Below, in pieces: positions 1 through 6,808 of a stretch of 9,064 nt of DNA. The stretch's first letter is position 1. Every line of letters starts with the position of its first letter. This DNA comes from Bacteroidales bacterium (GTDB lineage Bacteria; Bacteroidota; Bacteroidia; Bacteroidales; JAGOPY01), in NCBI GenBank assembly GCA_030638325.1, contig DAOWEV010000023.1:1-9064 (forward strand), in the 5' to 3' direction. The notes below the pieces were generated by a model, which was not told the origin of the DNA, did no database searches, and was given only the letters and a program-made list of their open reading frames with translations. Position numbers and translations under genes: made by a program.

Positions 1-85
1 GCATCCCCAGGTAGACACCCAGGATAAGGATCACCGTTAGTACCAGCGGTAAGTAAATAGCCTTTTTAGAATTCTGTATGCTCAT
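1..85 (-). CDS. N-terminal fragment of a membrane-anchored protein, probably an S41 C-terminal processing protease
   Basis: Only the first 28 codons are in the window; the gene runs off the left edge. The ATG at 85-83 is preceded by a clear Shine-Dalgarno sequence (AAAGGAG, complement of 92-98), which fixes the start and is unusual in this window. The peptide is a short polar head (MSIQNSKKAIY) followed by a hydrophobic segment (LPLVLTVILILGVYLGM), that is, an N-terminal signal anchor. A short charged head followed by 'yLPL...ILGVYLG' is how Bacteroidota S41 C-terminal processing (tail-specific) proteases usually begin. Those enzymes act in the periplasm, cutting C-terminal tails through a PDZ domain and a Ser/Lys dyad. 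No catalytic residue is visible here, so the family is an inference from the leader; another signal-anchored protein would fit. It lies 114 bases downstream of the lipoprotein gene on the same strand and could be co-transcribed with it. Confidence 0.55.
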   Translation of the reverse strand, partial: MSIQNSKKAIYLPLVLTVILILGVYLGM

Positions 86-114
86 GTTGAACTCCTTTGA
101 AAAGGCAAAAGTAC

Positions 115-154
115 AAAGTATAAAGTTGAAAGTATAAAGTTAAAAGTTAAAAGG
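115..154. repeat. Short AT-rich tandem repeat between two minus-strand genes
   Basis: A perfect 13-mer, AAAGTATAAAGTT, occurs at 115-127 and again at 129-141, followed by a shorter copy, AAAGTT, at 143-148. Read on the minus strand it is a run of ACTTTATACTTT units just ahead of the start at 85. Simple 'aaagt/taaag' repeats of this sort are common between genes in Bacteroidota and carry no known function. The minus-strand octamer TACTTTTG (106-113) beside it matches the Bacteroidota -7 box, but no TTG lies at the right distance and it sits almost on top of the Shine-Dalgarno sequence, so I do not call a promoter. Confidence 0.6.
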
Positions 155-199
155 ACAAGGTTATTGAGCAAATCGTAATCCGTAAACTGAAAAACAAGT

Positions 200-1174
200 C
201 TATTTAATGATTTCTGCATTTTCCAGCAGGTGTTCCGGTATGGTGATGCCTAATTGCTGTGCCCTTTGTGCATTAATGTAATCAATCCCATTCTGTGGTG
301 TTGTGATGGGAATGTCAGCCGGATTTTCTCCATCCAGGATACGCTGTGCGACCTTTGCTGCGAGGTTCCCCTGGACAAATCCGGTCTCGCTTGATCCGCA
401 CAAAGCCCCTGCTTTCACCGAAAAATCCAGTATGGCAAATTCAGGAAGATGATTGTTTTTGAGGGTCCAGTTCAGGATATCTTCCCCTGCCAGAGCCTGG
501 CCGCTGGCCCTGTCTTTTATGGTAAAATAAACGAACAGTCCAATGGCATCCACGGTTCCCTGGAGCTCCTCAACTTTGGCTTTCCACTCATCGAAATAAC
601 TTATGGTATATATTCCATCGATCCCTACAGATGGATCAATGTTCATAATATGTCCGGCGGCTTTCAATGCCGTGGCACTGCTGTCCATAAGGATGGCTAC
701 AGTTTCGGTACCCGGTGCCAGTTCTTTTACCAGGTCGAAAGACTCTGCCCAGAATTCCCTTTCCAGGACACCGGTAATATTGGAGGCTGGGAATCCGTAA
801 TCGGATGGGTCAGCGTTCATGCCGCAAAATACAAATGGGAGCTCATCACCGATGAATTTCCGGGCTACCAGCCTGCAGGCATTATCATCAAATACGATAA
901 CTACATCAGGCTGGTAATCCATGATCATATCTATGGCTTCACCAGATACCTTATCCATCCATTCCTTACTGGTGTTCCGCTTGGTGTCCATATAAAACTT
1001 TTCTATACTGACCTGCTGGTTTTGGAAGGCCTTCAATGCTCCCTGAGTCTCTTCAACCACCCACTCATACTCAGGATGATAACTAAAGATAAACAAAACC
1101 TTCGCCGGCTCTTTCTGGCAAGCTGAAGTAAAGATCATTACAATAAGAGCAATCATTACGGTAATTTTTTTCAT
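200..1174 (-). CDS. ABC transporter substrate-binding lipoprotein (ABC_sub_bind / TrpX-like family)
   Basis: A complete 324-residue protein. It starts with a lipoprotein signal (MKKITVMIALIVMIFTSAC), with Cys19 as the probable lipidated residue; the residues before it (T-S-A) are a permissive rather than perfect lipobox. The mature part opens with VLFIFSYHPEYEWV, continues with alternating strand and helix segments such as PDVVIVFDDNACRLVA and ETVAILMDSS, and has NITGVLER in the middle. This is the two-lobed periplasmic binding fold of the ABC_sub_bind family (COG2984 type), which includes tryptophan- and tyrosine-binding proteins. The ligand cannot be read from the sequence. No permease or ATPase gene is adjacent, although the left flank beyond the next gene is not visible. 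Related domains also occur as sensory modules, so a sensing role is possible. The ATG at 1174 gives the full signal peptide, with no obvious Shine-Dalgarno sequence upstream. A second plus-strand reading frame across 449-1126 is antisense noise. Confidence 0.85.
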   Translation of the reverse strand: MKKITVMIALIVMIFTSACQKEPAKVLFIFSYHPEYEWVVEETQGALKAFQNQQVSIEKFYMDTKRNTSKEWMDKVSGEAIDMIMDYQPDVVIVFDDNACRLVARKFIGDELPFVFCGMNADPSDYGFPASNITGVLEREFWAESFDLVKELAPGTETVAILMDSSATALKAAGHIMNIDPSVGIDGIYTISYFDEWKAKVEELQGTVDAIGLFVYFTIKDRASGQALAGEDILNWTLKNNHLPEFAILDFSVKAGALCGSSETGFVQGNLAAKVAQRILDGENPADIPITTPQNGIDYINAQRAQQLGITIPEHLLENAEIIK

Positions 1175-1769
1175 GGCAATTAATTTTAGTTATGTTTCTC
1201 TGTTTTACACTTAAATTTCACAAAAAAAGAATTTTTCCTCAAAGCTCTTGAAAATCCTGAATTATCCGGCAATATACCAACTAATACGCAAAAAAAGAGT
1301 CTCCCGGATAAAAAAAATCATTTACATTAGGCTCATTAACCATATTTTATATATTGGTTATGATGATTGTGCATTTAATAATGCTTGTGCAATGCATAAT
1401 ATCTAAGTTGAGGCGGACTATTTATTTTGAAGGAGAGTATAATCAGGAAGATAAGCTCCTGTATACTTCGTTACAGGGCAGGCAGAATTAAACAGGATTT
1501 TATTGTTACGGGCTACAGGTAACGGGTTTCAATTCGCAACCCGCAACCTGCAACCCGTAACTTTTTCTACCAAAAAAAATTACTATTTATTTGCTTTTCA
1601 GGATAATCTGCCGTATTTTTATAGATTATAACTTTTGCCAATAGAGTTTCATTGTACATATGGTACGATATTCTATTTAGGTTGCAAAACCTGACAATCG
1701 TTAAATAAACTTATGCTCTTTTATTACGTATAAAATAATATAATATAATCCGGAATAATAAATTCAGTA
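1175..1769. other. 595-base divergent intergenic region with several palindromes and no convincing gene
   Basis: This spacer separates the minus-strand lipoprotein gene from clpV and should hold the promoters of both. Structures seen: TTATCCGG (1262-1269) pairing with CCGGATAA (1304-1311); a bulged palindrome TAACCATAT/ATATTGGTTA (1337-1345 and 1351-1360); a small hairpin GCATT-taat-AATGC (1371-1384); a direct repeat TTGTGCA (1367-1373 and 1385-1391); and the large inverted repeat at 1505-1561, listed separately. I searched both strands for the Bacteroidota -7 box TAnnTTTG and found no full match. Near misses are TAACTTTTG (1629-1637, one base too long) and TTG (1652-1654) followed 19 bases later by TATTTAGG (1674-1681). 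The clpV promoter therefore cannot be placed with confidence. Confidence 0.6.
1505..1561. repeat. Imperfect inverted repeat of the 'gttacggg / cccgtaac' type
   Basis: Two 24-base arms, 1505-1528 and 1538-1561, are reverse complements at 20 of 24 positions, with a 9-base loop (1529-1537). Each arm is itself built from short units resembling GGTAACGGGTT or GCAACCCG, so the element looks like a pair of oppositely oriented simple repeats. GC-rich 'cgggtt(a/g)cgggtt' repeats are scattered between genes in many Bacteroidota genomes. A run of five T follows (1562-1566), so the shape resembles an intrinsic terminator on the plus strand, but no plus-strand gene lies upstream. A dispersed genomic repeat is the likelier reading. 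Confidence 0.65.
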
Positions 1770-4256
1770 ATGACAGATTTAGATTTTTCATTTTCCGATG
1801 ATCTTAAACAGGCCATAAGTATAGCACAATCCCTGGCCAAGGAATTTTCCAATAAGAATATTTCACCGGCTCATTTATTAAAAGCACTGCTGCATAAGGA
1901 TATTGGCCTGACAGCCTATTTAGAGAACCTCGATAAAGATGTATATTACCTCGAAGAATGGGCAGAGGTCAGGATAGAATCTTATCCTAAAACTTCAAAG
2001 ATTGAGGAGAGCCCCCAGGCCGATGATAAACTGCTGGCAGTGATCAATGAGGCCGACAACATTCGCCTGAAACTATCCGGGGATAATATCGATGCCATTT
2101 GTGCACTGGCCTCCTTAAGCACACCCGGTGTTGGGTTTACCTACGAACAATTAAAAACATTCCCACTGCGTGGTGAGGAGATCATCAATTCGATGGTGGA
2201 AGAGTCAGACCTCAAACAGGTGATGGGTACACCTGATAAAGATATAAAGACACCATCAAAAAGAAAGAAACAAAATGCACTTTTTAAATACTGCATCGAC
2301 AAATCCAGCATAGCCCGGCAGGGAAAACTCGATCCGGTAGTGGCCCGCGACAAGGAGATCAGGATGATAGCCGAAGTGCTAGGCAGGCGATCAAAACCCA
2401 ATGTAATCCTTACCGGTGACACCGGGGTAGGCAAGACAGCCGTTGTAAACGGGCTGGTGCAAAAACTTGCGGATGATAAAATTGGAGGTACCCTTGCAGG
2501 TACGCTGGTTTTTGAACTCGACTTTGGCTCACTGATCGCTGGGGCATCCTACAAGGGAGAAGTGGAAGACCGCCTGAAGAATATCATCAAAGAGATCAAG
2601 CAGTACGAAAAAGCCATTCTTTTCATTGATGAGATACACTCCTTATTAGATAAACAGGGTGGTGCATCGGGTGCTTCAAGCCTCCTGAAACCCGAACTGG
2701 CCAGGGGTGAAATAACGATCATTGGCGCTACATCTATTGATAATTATACCAAATTCATTGAATCTGACGAAGCCTTCAACAGCAGCTTCGAGATCATCAA
2801 GATTGAAGAGCCCAATGAAATCGTTGCCCTTAGGATGTTAAAAAAGATCATTCCCAACTATGAAACACATCATGGGCTAAAGGTCGACCCGGAAGTAATA
2901 GAGGAAACAATCCGCCTTTCTAAAAGATACCTCAAAGAAAGGGCACTCCCGGATGCAGCCGTTGACCTGCTTGACCGTACCATGGCTGTGGTGAAAATGG
3001 TTTCCGTTAGTTCAACCGACGATCTAAATGCATTGAAGGAGCAGTTCGCTGAGTTAACAGCGAATGAAAAAGGCCTTAATGAGGATGAACTGATAAGCGA
3101 ACTCCAGTGGTTTAATGTTTATTTGAGGAATAAGATCAGTGAAGTACTATTTACCGCCATCGAAGAAGATAAGGATGTTGTCAAGATGGAGACTTCAAAG
3201 GAGATTGTTTCCTACATTGAGGAAGTCCTTGGAAAATTAATTGAGTTTGCCGGTCAGACCCGTGAATCGATCGAAAAAACTGATGTTGCTGCCGTGGTGT
3301 CACACAAAACAGGGATCCCGCTGGGAAAACTGCAATCACAGGAACGTGAACGATTGCTGAATACTGAGGAACACCTTAAAAAAAGGGTAGTGGGACAGGA
3401 CCACGCCATAAAAACAATCGCCGAAGCCATTCTCGAATCACGGTCGGGATTAAGCAAACCAGGCCAGCCTATCGGGTCGTTTTTCTTCCTTGGGCCAACA
3501 GGAACAGGTAAAACTGAGCTTGCTAAAACCCTCGCAGAATTTTTATTCCAGGATGAATCGGCTTTGATCCGTTTTGATATGTCGGAATTCAAGGAAGAAC
3601 ACTCGGCAGCCCTTTTATACGGAGCTCCACCGGGGTATGTAGGTTACGAAGAAGGAGGACTACTTGTGAATAAGATCAGGCAAAAACCGTATGCTATTGT
3701 CCTTTTCGACGAGATAGAGAAAGCCCATTCATCGGTATTCGACATTTTCCTGCAAATCCTGGATGAAGGAAAATTACATGACCGCCTGGGGAAGGAAGGC
3801 GATTTCTCCAATGCAGTCATCCTTTTTACTTCCAACATAGCCAGCCAGGTTATTATCGATGCTTTTAGTAAGGGAAAAATACCTAAATCGAATGAGATCA
3901 TGGAGATCATGTCTGATTATTTCAGGCCGGAATTCCTGGGCAGGCTGACTGAGATCGTTCCCTTTGCCCCTATCAGTAAAGAAGTAGTTGTATTGATTTT
4001 TAATATACATCTAAAGAATCTCTATAAAATGTTGGAAATACAAGGCATTGAACTGCTGATTGATGAAAAAGCAAAAGAAAAGCTTGCCATGTCCGGATTT
4101 ACGCCTAAATACGGAGCCCGCCCCCTGATTGGCGTGATACGGAATGAAATACGCAGGCCATTGTCAAGAAAGATTATTGCTGGCGATGTACATCGGGGGA
4201 GCCGGGTAACTATCAGCCTGGATGAAAATGAAGAAATTAAATGGGTGATTGCCTGA
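1770..4256 (+). CDS. clpV: T6SS sheath-recycling AAA+ ATPase ClpV (TssH)
   Basis: An 828-residue Hsp100/ClpB-type double AAA+ unfoldase. In T6SS this cytoplasmic hexamer extracts and unfolds contracted TssB/TssC sheath so that the subunits can be reused. Order of parts: a Clp_N-like N-domain (about 1-150); D1 with Walker A GDTGVGKT (216-223), pore-loop segment GASYKGE and Walker B LFIDEIH (D287, E288); a reduced middle helical region (about 410-530); D2 with Walker A GPTGTGKT (575-582), pore loop GAPPGYVGYEEGG, Walker B VLFDEIEK (D647, E648), FTSN sensor 1, PEFLGR with the finger Arg725, and YGARPL with the sensor-2 Arg784. Where D1 normally has tandem arginine fingers (ERRF in ClpB), this protein has NSSF (337-340), so Arg is absent at both positions. 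ClpV rather than ClpB is chosen from the N-domain, the short middle region and the sheath genes immediately downstream. The ATG at 1770 begins a typical N-domain helix (LDFSFSDDLKQAISIAQ) and lacks a clear Shine-Dalgarno sequence. Confidence 0.96.
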   Translation: MTDLDFSFSDDLKQAISIAQSLAKEFSNKNISPAHLLKALLHKDIGLTAYLENLDKDVYYLEEWAEVRIESYPKTSKIEESPQADDKLLAVINEADNIRLKLSGDNIDAICALASLSTPGVGFTYEQLKTFPLRGEEIINSMVEESDLKQVMGTPDKDIKTPSKRKKQNALFKYCIDKSSIARQGKLDPVVARDKEIRMIAEVLGRRSKPNVILTGDTGVGKTAVVNGLVQKLADDKIGGTLAGTLVFELDFGSLIAGASYKGEVEDRLKNIIKEIKQYEKAILFIDEIHSLLDKQGGASGASSLLKPELARGEITIIGATSIDNYTKFIESDEAFNSSFEIIKIEEPNEIVALRMLKKIIPNYETHHGLKVDPEVIEETIRLSKRYLKERALPDAAVDLLDRTMAVVKMVSVSSTDDLNALKEQFAELTANEKGLNEDELISELQWFNVYLRNKISEVLFTAIEEDKDVVKMETSKEIVSYIEEVLGKLIEFAGQTRESIEKTDVAAVVSHKTGIPLGKLQSQERERLLNTEEHLKKRVVGQDHAIKTIAEAILESRSGLSKPGQPIGSFFFLGPTGTGKTELAKTLAEFLFQDESALIRFDMSEFKEEHSAALLYGAPPGYVGYEEGGLLVNKIRQKPYAIVLFDEIEKAHSSVFDIFLQILDEGKLHDRLGKEGDFSNAVILFTSNIASQVIIDAFSKGKIPKSNEIMEIMSDYFRPEFLGRLTEIVPFAPISKEVVVLIFNIHLKNLYKMLEIQGIELLIDEKAKEKLAMSGFTPKYGARPLIGVIRNEIRRPLSRKIIAGDVHRGSRVTISLDENEEIKWVIA

Positions 4257-4279
4257 ATGGAAACTTTTTAGTATATTTG
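4249..4279 (+). promoter_or_regulatory. Bacteroidota-type promoter ahead of tssB
   Basis: TTG at 4249-4251 (within GATTGCC, the last codons of clpV) is followed after exactly 20 bases by TATATTTG at 4272-4279. This fits the primary sigma factor consensus of Bacteroidota, -33 TTTG or TTG and -7 TAnnTTTG with a spacer of about 19-21. The -7 box is a full match. Transcription would begin a few bases beyond the box, leaving an AT-rich leader of about 45-50 bases before the tssB start at 4335. It would let the sheath, tube and spike genes be expressed independently of clpV. This is a consensus match only. Confidence 0.6.
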
Positions 4280-4334
4280 TTAAAATTATAATGATAAAAC
4301 TAATTTTCTTTTATAAACCTTAAAACTATAAAAT

Positions 4335-4781
4335 ATGGAAACTTATGGTATAGGCGGAACCGAAGTAAAAGGTGACGCCAGTGAAGCAGTGAGCGAAATA
4401 CCGCAAAACAGGACCATAATGGTGGAAAAACTCACAACAGACCCTCCCATTAAACCAGAGGTTGTTGAAGGGCTGAAATCCATCGATGAGGTTTTCGAAC
4501 ATTATTCACCCGGTATTGAAATGGAATTTCAGGACAGCGAAGGAGGCACACGTAAAGAGAGCCTGAAGTTTAAAAACCTGGGCGATTTCGGGATTAAAGG
4601 GATCACCAAGCAAAGTGAATTTCTGAAAAACCTGACAGCTCAAAAGGAACAAAACCAGAAAATGATCAAGCAACTGAAGACCAATAAGCTTTTGAAAAAA
4701 GCGTTGGAGGACGAAGAGCACAAGGCAGCTTTGCTGAATGCGATCAATGCACTGATCAAAGAGCTGGAAGATAATAAGTAA
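4335..4781 (+). CDS. tssB: T6SS contractile sheath small subunit TssB
   Basis: A 148-residue protein of the TssB/VipA type. With TssC it builds the cytoplasmic contractile sheath that drives the Hcp tube outward. After a polar N-terminal tail (about 1-24), the core NRTIMVEKL (25-33), IDEVFEHYSPGIEMEF (50-65) and LKFKNLGDF (77-85) follows the family pattern in which a strand is followed by an aromatic/charged stretch and the signature 'LkFksLgDF'. The C-terminal part (about 95-148) is helical and highly charged, with LKTNKLLKKALEDEE matching the usual 'fRk.Lq.lL.D.e' helix that contacts TssC. The start ATG follows an AT-rich leader with no Shine-Dalgarno sequence, as is normal in this phylum. 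It lies 78 bases after clpV and 34 bases before tssC; pairing with tssC makes the assignment firm. Confidence 0.94.
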   Translation: METYGIGGTEVKGDASEAVSEIPQNRTIMVEKLTTDPPIKPEVVEGLKSIDEVFEHYSPGIEMEFQDSEGGTRKESLKFKNLGDFGIKGITKQSEFLKNLTAQKEQNQKMIKQLKTNKLLKKALEDEEHKAALLNAINALIKELEDNK

Positions 4782-4815
4782 TAAATCGATTTAATACAAT
4801 CTAAATCCTAAAGCA

Positions 4816-6204
4816 ATGCCTGAAGAAGCAAAACAAAAACAAAATAAAGAACAATTCAAAGAACGTGAGGTATTATCCGTCGAAAAGATCGATAACCCAC
4901 AAGCAGTTCTTGAAGAAAGTATTGATGCCCTGGCAATAGTTGGCGGATTCGATCTGTTGGAAATGGCGATCGAAGGGGTACAGAATGTTAACCCGGAACG
5001 GAAAGCCAGGAAAAAGATATTCCTTGCGGAATCGACCAGGAAGGATGATAGGGAAGATTTGAAACGCAGCCTTCAGATCTGGTCAGATATCCTGTCATCG
5101 GCTGCCAGCATTTCAGAAATAGTGGAAGAATGCGACAAGCAATCGGAAGTGGCAGATACCACATTAAAAAATAACCTCAAAAACGCCATTGACGAAACAA
5201 AAGATATGGAAAGGTCTTACCGGTCGGTTGCCTTGTTCTTCAAAAACACCACTATGGAAAAACTGAAGAATGTTTCGTTCCTGAATGCCGAGCTCGAGCA
5301 GCTTAAAGACCTCGACAACACTCGTTTTTTTGAAAAAGTGAATGAGGAGCTTGTGGCCAATTACGACAGGCTCGACCTGAGAAATAACTACAGTATCCTT
5401 GTTATCCCGGGCTACCTCGGTTCAAATAAAGTTGTAGAGAAGTGGGCAAAAATGGCACACGAGAATAAAGTAATGCTGGTTACAGATTTTGAACACCTCG
5501 ATAACCCCGATGATGTGATGGAGATGTTTGAAGTGGCTAACCTTACCGGTGGCGACATTTACAGATCGAATGTTATGATGACATGTAACTGGCTTGTCGG
5601 ACGAGAAAAATATGAAGAAGTGGGTGAAGAGGAAGTACTGTATGTGCCGCCTGCCGGCGCACTGGCTGGCACCATTTACCAGACACTTATGTCGCAGGTT
5701 GCCGCCGGGAAAAAACACGGCGGGTTAAGCGAAGTGGATGGTGTAACATTTCCATTGAAAAAAAGCGAGATTGCAAGCCTTGAAAAACTGGGCCTTGTCC
5801 CCATGGTAAACGAATACGGAAAAGTGATGGCTTTCTCGGCCAAAACCCTGTTTAACGGTGACAACCTTGGGCTGCAAACCTATTCGGTAGTAAGGGTGTT
5901 TGATTATGTTACAAAAGTATTAATGGATTTCCTGAACAGGAGAGCCTTTGAGAATTTTGATTTCGAAACACAAAAAGACCTCAAAAGCCAGATTGGTAAA
6001 TTCTTAAACAGCATTGCCGGACCTGGTAAATTAATTGAGGATTTCACTATTACAAGATTCGAACAGGACCCTAATCAAAAGGATCGAATCTTTTTGGATA
6101 TTAATATGAAGCCCTATTTTCCGGCCAAGAATTTCCTGATTAAGATGGATGGACAAAAAGGTGACGATGGAAACGATTGGAATTCTGAATATAACCAGAA
6201 TTAA
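4816..6204 (+). CDS. tssC: T6SS contractile sheath large subunit TssC
   Basis: A 462-residue protein of the TssC/VipB family, in the form found in Bacteroidota (I recall this as the former DUF5458 family; not checked). It intertwines with TssB to form the sheath protomer. Visible features: a charged N-terminal helix (about 1-25), the element that the proteobacterial ClpV is known to grip in TssC; DALAIVGGFDLLEMAIEG (37-54); a helical insert (about 75-165); then the conserved core with ILVIPGYLGS (194-203), MLVTDFEHLDNPDD (220-233), CNWLVGREKY (257-266), YVPPAGALAG (276-285) and, near the end, ITRFEQD and DINMKPYFPAKNFLIKMDG. The tail is acidic and hydrophilic (GDDGNDWNSEYNQN). Length and order agree with full-length family members and there is no frameshift. 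The 34-base spacing behind tssB and 51-base spacing before the next gene suggest one transcript. Confidence 0.96.
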   Translation: MPEEAKQKQNKEQFKEREVLSVEKIDNPQAVLEESIDALAIVGGFDLLEMAIEGVQNVNPERKARKKIFLAESTRKDDREDLKRSLQIWSDILSSAASISEIVEECDKQSEVADTTLKNNLKNAIDETKDMERSYRSVALFFKNTTMEKLKNVSFLNAELEQLKDLDNTRFFEKVNEELVANYDRLDLRNNYSILVIPGYLGSNKVVEKWAKMAHENKVMLVTDFEHLDNPDDVMEMFEVANLTGGDIYRSNVMMTCNWLVGREKYEEVGEEEVLYVPPAGALAGTIYQTLMSQVAAGKKHGGLSEVDGVTFPLKKSEIASLEKLGLVPMVNEYGKVMAFSAKTLFNGDNLGLQTYSVVRVFDYVTKVLMDFLNRRAFENFDFETQKDLKSQIGKFLNSIAGPGKLIEDFTITRFEQDPNQKDRIFLDINMKPYFPAKNFLIKMDGQKGDDGNDWNSEYNQN

Positions 6205-6255
6205 GACAATACCCAATTAAAGTCAAATAATATAAACCATTAAAAACGATTTATT

Positions 6256-6666
6256 ATGTCAACTGTAATCAAATGTGAAATTGATGGAATTACTAATCCT
6301 TTCGAATTACAAGGAGGTTTGAGTTTCGGTTACGACTCAAGTGCCAATGTTTCTAACCCAACAGCAGATATCACTTTCGGTCCTATAAATGTGTCCCCTT
6401 TTTCGTTTTCCATATTAGAACCAAAAAAAGAAGATGCTGAAAAACTAATTAAGTGGTTGGTTGGACACGAAAAAAAGGACAAGGTCACTTTTAAGGTAAG
6501 TGACACGGATATGGAAGCGAAAACGAGAGACCTGGTTTTAGAGAAAGTATGTCTGGAGTCGTACAATGAAACTATTTCTGAATACGGTCGTGAAATATCA
6601 CTCTCAATGGTTGGACAAAAAGTAACTGTTGATGGCGTTGCTGTGGATCAAACTAAGCAGAGATAG
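6256..6666 (+). CDS. Hcp-like T6SS tube protein (TssD family), divergent first copy
   Basis: A 136-residue protein that I read as a diverged Hcp. Hcp hexamers stack into the inner tube inside the sheath and may carry small effectors in their lumen. The match is by alignment with the second copy downstream: both start with a short strand, then a strand ending in serine (LSFGYDSS here, CAYSFS there), a 'P-T' turn, a second strand pair, an acidic helix leading to tryptophan (EKLIKWLVG versus EIMWWMMS), a strand with 'Y.ET' (CLESYNETIS, 99-108, versus CFYYHETFT), and the shared end motif REISLS (112-117). Overall identity is low. Its base composition is AT-rich (68 G+C in the 180 bases of 6301-6480). 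It follows tssC by 51 bases with no promoter seen, so it is probably the main co-transcribed tube gene, but it could be a specialised Hcp adaptor for a particular cargo. Confidence 0.8.
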   Translation: MSTVIKCEIDGITNPFELQGGLSFGYDSSANVSNPTADITFGPINVSPFSFSILEPKKEDAEKLIKWLVGHEKKDKVTFKVSDTDMEAKTRDLVLEKVCLESYNETISEYGREISLSMVGQKVTVDGVAVDQTKQR

Positions 6667-6692
6667 TTTACTGACAAAGTATCATGTTCTAT

Positions 6693-6713
6693 GTATGAAA
6701 GAATATCTCATAC
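6693..6713. repeat. Small hairpin between the two hcp genes
   Basis: GTATGA (6693-6698) and TCATAC (6708-6713) are a perfect 6-base inverted repeat with a 9-base loop, 26 bases after the first hcp stop. There is no T-run directly behind it, so it does not qualify as an intrinsic terminator. It might be a weak attenuator, an RNA-processing site, or chance. The rest of the 142-base spacer (6667-6808) shows no full promoter match; TTCTTTTG (6720-6727) is one base from the -7 consensus but has no TTG at the expected distance. Confidence 0.3.
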
Positions 6714-6808
6714 GGATCATTCTTTTGTGGAACAAATTTCCTGCACTGGGGTGATGAAACATTTCCCCTGTGGCAGTAATTAATTAATCAGTAGTTTATT
6801 GAATAAAA

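Noticed and set aside
115..154. Tandem AT-rich repeat considered as a CRISPR fragment or operator array.
   Set aside because: Units are only 13 bases with a single spacer base and low complexity, which fits a simple intergenic repeat.
449..1126. A 225-codon open frame on the plus strand, antisense to the lipoprotein gene.
   Set aside because: The opposite strand encodes a complete lipoprotein with a signal peptide and a recognisable family fold. The antisense translation has no recognisable domain and is explained as a shadow of that coding sequence.
1381..1491. A 36-codon open frame in the divergent spacer (starts MLVQCIISKL, ends TSLQGRQN).
   Set aside because: No ribosome binding site or promoter is visible, and the product matches nothing I recognise. 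An open frame of this length is expected by chance in 595 bases, and its 5' end overlaps the palindromic stretch at 1371-1391.
1505..1566. Inverted repeat followed by TTTTT read as an intrinsic terminator.
   Set aside because: No plus-strand gene ends upstream of it, and the arms are composed of a repeat unit typical of dispersed intergenic elements. On the minus strand it would lie upstream of the lipoprotein gene, not behind a visible gene.
1652..1681. Candidate clpV promoter TTG-N19-TATTTAGG.
   Set aside because: Only four of six conserved -7 positions match, and the AT-rich spacer gives many equally weak candidates.
1770..4256. The possibility that this gene is the housekeeping disaggregase ClpB.
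   Set aside because: The protein is shorter than typical ClpB, has a reduced middle domain and an unusual N-domain and D1, and sits directly before tssB and tssC on the same strand.
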